This document shows positions 60,663 to 64,000 of a stretch of DNA of 64,000 nucleotides, piece after piece. Within the stretch, counting starts at the first letter, position 1. Each line of letters begins with the position of its first letter. The position numbers and the translations under genes were made by a program. Below the pieces are notes generated by a model. It was given only the letters and a program-made list of their open reading frames with translations. It was not told where the DNA came from and searched no databases. The DNA is from Agelas oroides (lineage: Eukaryota > Porifera > Demospongiae > Agelasida > Agelasidae), in the NCBI GenBank assembly GCA_949130485.1, contig OX422194.1, positions 645,461 to 709,460 on the forward strand, read 5' to 3'.

Positions 60663-63600
60663 CTACAAATTCTTGTTTTCAAGTCCAATTCCTTCACATT
60701 CCAATAAGTTAACTTCTCCATCAAGCTTTGTAATAGTAAATTTTGCCTGCAAGGAGGAAGTAAATTACAGAGGTTTGCAGGTTGCTTGTCAAACTGCAAG
60801 TGCAAAGTCCACTTATGTAAAAATAACCACCAATCAGATTTAACCCTGTTTACCAAAGCCTGCTTGTGTAACAATTTAATTAGTGGTTAGTTTAATTAAA
60901 CAAGTGTGAATGCATCAAGTTTAGTCACGTTTCATCAAACAAAGAAACGTGACTAGGGTTCCATTTTTACTTAATGTGTTCACAAGTGGACTTTGCATAT
61001 GGCACTCAAAGCGTAATTCTTGCATACTGATCAAAAACTGCAGATGAGAACAGCCTGAAAAGGAGCTTGAGGCTGGCAGGTTTCTGGAGAAGTTTCGAAA
61101 GCAAACGTAATGTAGGGTCAAACCTTCCGAGGCTCCCACTGGCTCTTCATCACTATAAGCGACAGCAGTACTATATACAAGCGACTGAATGCTGGGTTAG
61201 GGCCTGGAAATACTGGGCTCCTGCATAAAACTTGAGGACACAATGGACGAATTATATCATCCCTTGGATAGAGACCCGGTTGACTCATGAGACAAGATAA
61301 GAATACAGGAATAAGAGGAAATTGGGGGAGAGGGGTAGGTTTGGGACGTGTTACCTGCGTCATCAACTGTGCAATGTGTATGGCAGTCTGTGTGTGGAGA
61401 GTGACAGGTCCTGTACGCACCGCAGACCTTCCCTTAGCCAGAGCCATCAGAATTACAAGCTAGAGAGTGGAAACTGGCATTCAACAGTAGCTCTACTCAT
61501 CCCAGTATTTGTCACTGGGGAGCAGCTAGCTAGTAGCCTTGTTCCCAGTCCCCCCCACCCCCCACAGCCATCGTTGCTTGCATGCTATTCACACTGCAAG
61601 CAACGATGGCTTGAGGACTGGGATTGAGGCTATCTAGCCAGTACTGCAAGTGGATAAACGCATGCTTGGGGTGAAAGGTTTGGGTACAAAGGCTAATTCA
61701 CCTGTAAGCGATCAAAAAGTGGGGAGGCCTGGAAAGGAGGTTACACAAAGCTTCCAATGATAATGAGTCAGATCTGACTGCACCTGGTCTTGCAAGTGTT
61801 CATCCACACAGCCTCCTGCCTTGATGTTCCTAATGAGCTCCTCAGCTGCACTTCGCCCGGTCTTCTCAGCTGGATCACCTGCATGCAGGTGTCAGTCACA
61901 TGACATTTGACCAATCACACTTGCGGGTCTTGCAGGTGCACTTCAAATGTACAGGCTGCATGGCTGTATTGTCAAGGTAACACACTTTTTCTTCCATTAG
62001 CGGAGCCAGCCAATAGACAGCCAGTGGAGGTTTCAGCCACGACACTGTTGCAAAATAAACATATGACTGTTAGGTCTTGTAACAATCCGATTGGTCAGAG
62101 CTCACATGATCCCTGAGCTGTTTCCAAATGCAGTGGCTGGGGTCTCCTGGACTTCACTTACGACTATCTTGACGTTGGGTAACTCGCGTTGTATCAGCCC
62201 TCTGGCAGAGTGAACCAACTGCCTGGATACCTTATGGGAGGGATGAAGGAGAGAGGGTGGGAGGGAGAAGGTGTGCAGGTATGAGGGAAGGAGTAGTGCA
62301 AGTGTGTGTGCACATGTACCTTTGGAGGAACAGCTCCAGCGACAAAGGCATGTATTCTCACCCTCTCCACCCTTCCCGGGTCTGTGATATGCACAGGAGA
62401 GAGCCCCTTGATAGGGGTGGGGGTGACGATAACTTCACCACCGCCCTTGGGATAAAATCCTCTATAATGAATACAGAAAGAACAACATGTGTGCTACCAC
62501 GCTACAATCAGTCTTAAATTGTTACTGTGAAGGCGTCACATAATTATGTACACACGGCTAACGTATAACCTCGCACCCACGCCATGTGGGTAAAGAAAAC
62601 ACAAATCTTCCTTTGGCCTGGGAACGAGGCTAGTTCCCAAGTGGCCTGGGAACGAGACCAGTTCCCACATGGCCTGGGAACGAGATCAGTTTCCATGTGG
62701 CATGGGAACGAGGCCAGTTCCCATGTGGCCTGGGAACGAGGCAGCACATGACATCCTGATGTTGCTGACCTTTTGCGTAACTGACATTCAAACGTAATAC
62801 CAAATTTTTCAGCGATGGGTTGAAAAACCTGCAATAGAAGGAAAGATTCTAGTGTGCCATTTATAGAGCCAATGACAGTGCAGTTCTCACTTACCTTTGT
62901 CACATAGTCAATCGGGGGGGCCATGTCTGCGTTGGTTCCTCCCTTTAGTGCTATTTTTGAGGGTTTGGGGGAATAGAGCAGGCATGGCAGAGCAGCTTGC
63001 AACAGAAGACAGATGCTCCTACGCAGATGAGAGATGAGGGGGAAGTACAGAGAGAAAGAGAGTGGAGGAGGGAAGGGGGAAGTACAGAGAGAAAGAGAGT
63101 GGAGGAGGGAAGGGGGAAGAGGAAGAAGGAGTACTTAACCTACTGAATACATCTCTTTATAGCCGGCTCTCCCCTTGCCCCGATGAAAAATAAAAACGGA
63201 GGGGCGAGGGGAGAGCCTGGGAACGAGGCTAATCTCTTTATGATGTATTCATATATTCAAACACCAGATTCTATCTTGTGTCATGTGTTGGACAGGTCTG
63301 TTAACTTTGGCCTCCTGCTGTAGTTATACATTCGTACATGCAAACTAAAAATGCTTTCCAAAAATATTCGAGAAGATCAGCAGAAACAGAAACAAGGGCT
63401 TCCTCACCCTGCTGTCTTTGTGTCTGCAGTAAAATCTCCACCCCTCACTGCTCCAGGGTGGAACGTGATCTGTGAGGACCCCACCGACTCCCCCTCCAGT
63501 TGGCCACCACATAGTCTGGATATCAGCTGGAGAAAGACATGATGTAACCATGATGTAATGCTGGCCACACCCACTTTATGTTTAACGTTGACATTGACTG

Positions 63601-64000
63601 ACAGTAAGAGGTCACTTATTCAAACATGTTGGGACTAAAGGGTAATTCCACGCAAAGCAAATGATTGTTTGGGGGTCGGTTGAGTGAAGACTAGGACAAA
63701 ACCCCCCAGGACAGTTTGAGAGCCGATTGAGTGAAGACAAGGACAAAAAAAAAAACTCGCTTAGCTTCAGTAGTAGGAAAATAGCTTCCTATTACTGTAG
63801 CAAAATCTGACCAATCAGAGGGCTTCTCTAGAGTAAATATGATTTTAGCCCCGCCCCCTGCAGCACACGACCATTTGCTCCATCCAACCTGTATCCCCGT
63901 GAGGTGCTGTGGCCGGAGCCCTGGCTTGTCCCGTCCTGCCCTGATGCGAGAGACCCGGATGGGTTGTCCCAGGAGACAGCTCATTGCCATAGCATTCCGC
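60663..64000 (-). CDS. RTCA: RTCA, RNA 3'-terminal phosphate cyclase (5' end outside the window)
   Basis: Ten exons: 64000-63889 (partial), 63526-63408, 63018-62895, 62828-62770, 62461-62320, 62230-62106, 62044-61986, 61878-61784, 61459-61355, 60746-60663; 340 residues, lacking roughly the first 25. Motifs: SCLLGQPIRVSRIRAGR, PGLRPQHLTG, GGQLEGESVGSSQITF, GGDFTADTKTAGS, LKGGTNADMAPPIDYV, FYPKGGGEVIV, RIHAFVAGAVPPK, VVAETSTGC, GGCVDEHLQDQ, GPVTLHTQTAIHIAQ and the end CEGIGLENKNL. The His of TLHTQ corresponds to the adenylated catalytic His of the family (H320 in human by my count). The enzyme turns RNA 3'-phosphates into 2',3'-cyclic phosphates. All splice sites are GT-AG and phases agree. Confidence 0.95.
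61530..61632. mobile_element. MITE, family A (103 bp)
   Basis: TAGCCTTGTTCCCAGTCCC and GGACTGGGATTGAGGCTA, with inner arms CCATCGTTGCTTGCA and inverse. Flanks GCTAGCTAG and TCTAGCCAG may be a decayed duplication. Confidence 0.78.
62615..62742. repeat. 28-bp tandem array derived from a MITE end
   Basis: GGCCTGGGAACGAG recurs at exactly 28-bp steps (62615, 62643, 62671, 62699, 62727) in RTCA intron 4. The unit is the terminal motif of family A. Confidence 0.92.
63161..63231. mobile_element. MITE, family A-like (71 bp)
   Basis: TAGCCGGCTCTCCC faces GGGAGAGCCTGGGAACGAGGCTA in RTCA intron 2. Confidence 0.65.

Overview
The window is animal nuclear DNA. Thirteen loci can be read by splicing open frames at GT-AG sites, and almost all introns are short. 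The gene set (SARAF, GIPC, ERCC8/CSA, MFSD14, LMBRD2, DOT1L, inter-alpha-trypsin-inhibitor heavy-chain-like, CFAP144, EBNA1BP2, FZR1, RTCA) is a metazoan set from a ciliated animal. High gene density, small introns and many short inverted-repeat elements suggest an invertebrate with a compact genome. A sponge or other early-branching animal is my guess; nothing in the window proves it. Family assignments come from remembered family sequences, not from a database search.

Layout: SARAF (+, 135-2751); GIPC (-, 3410-6143); ERCC8/CSA (+, 6527-9839); MFSD14 (-, 10523-15131, interrupted by a 200-N gap); LMBRD2 (+, 15277-22565); DOT1L (-, 23508-44861, the largest gene, with long introns full of mobile DNA); two tandem ITIH-like genes (+, 45175-48282 and 48908-51980) with a relic CFAP144 first exon between them (48532-48690); intact CFAP144 (+, 52289-52883); EBNA1BP2 (-, 53202-55505); FZR1 (+, 55816-60313); RTCA (-, 60663 to beyond 64000). 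Strands mostly alternate, giving four head-to-head pairs with 145-383 bp between start codons and several tail-to-tail pairs.

The genes do not form one pathway. They cover calcium entry control, PDZ trafficking, transcription-coupled repair, transport, H3K79 methylation, extracellular matrix or surface adhesion, ciliary doublet structure, ribosome biogenesis, APC/C activation and RNA end processing. The accessory interest lies in three places: (i) a recent tandem duplication of about 3.7 kb that copied the ITIH-like gene plus the promoter and exon 1 of CFAP144, with an intact RFX X-box at the working CFAP144 and a broken one at the relic; (ii) a nested mobile-element cluster in DOT1L intron 11, including a 2.95-kb element with 63-bp terminal inverted repeats and a repetitive basic ORF; (iii) several families of miniature inverted-repeat elements, many with visible 9-bp target duplications. 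Microsatellites and minisatellites are frequent and often lie directly at splice sites.
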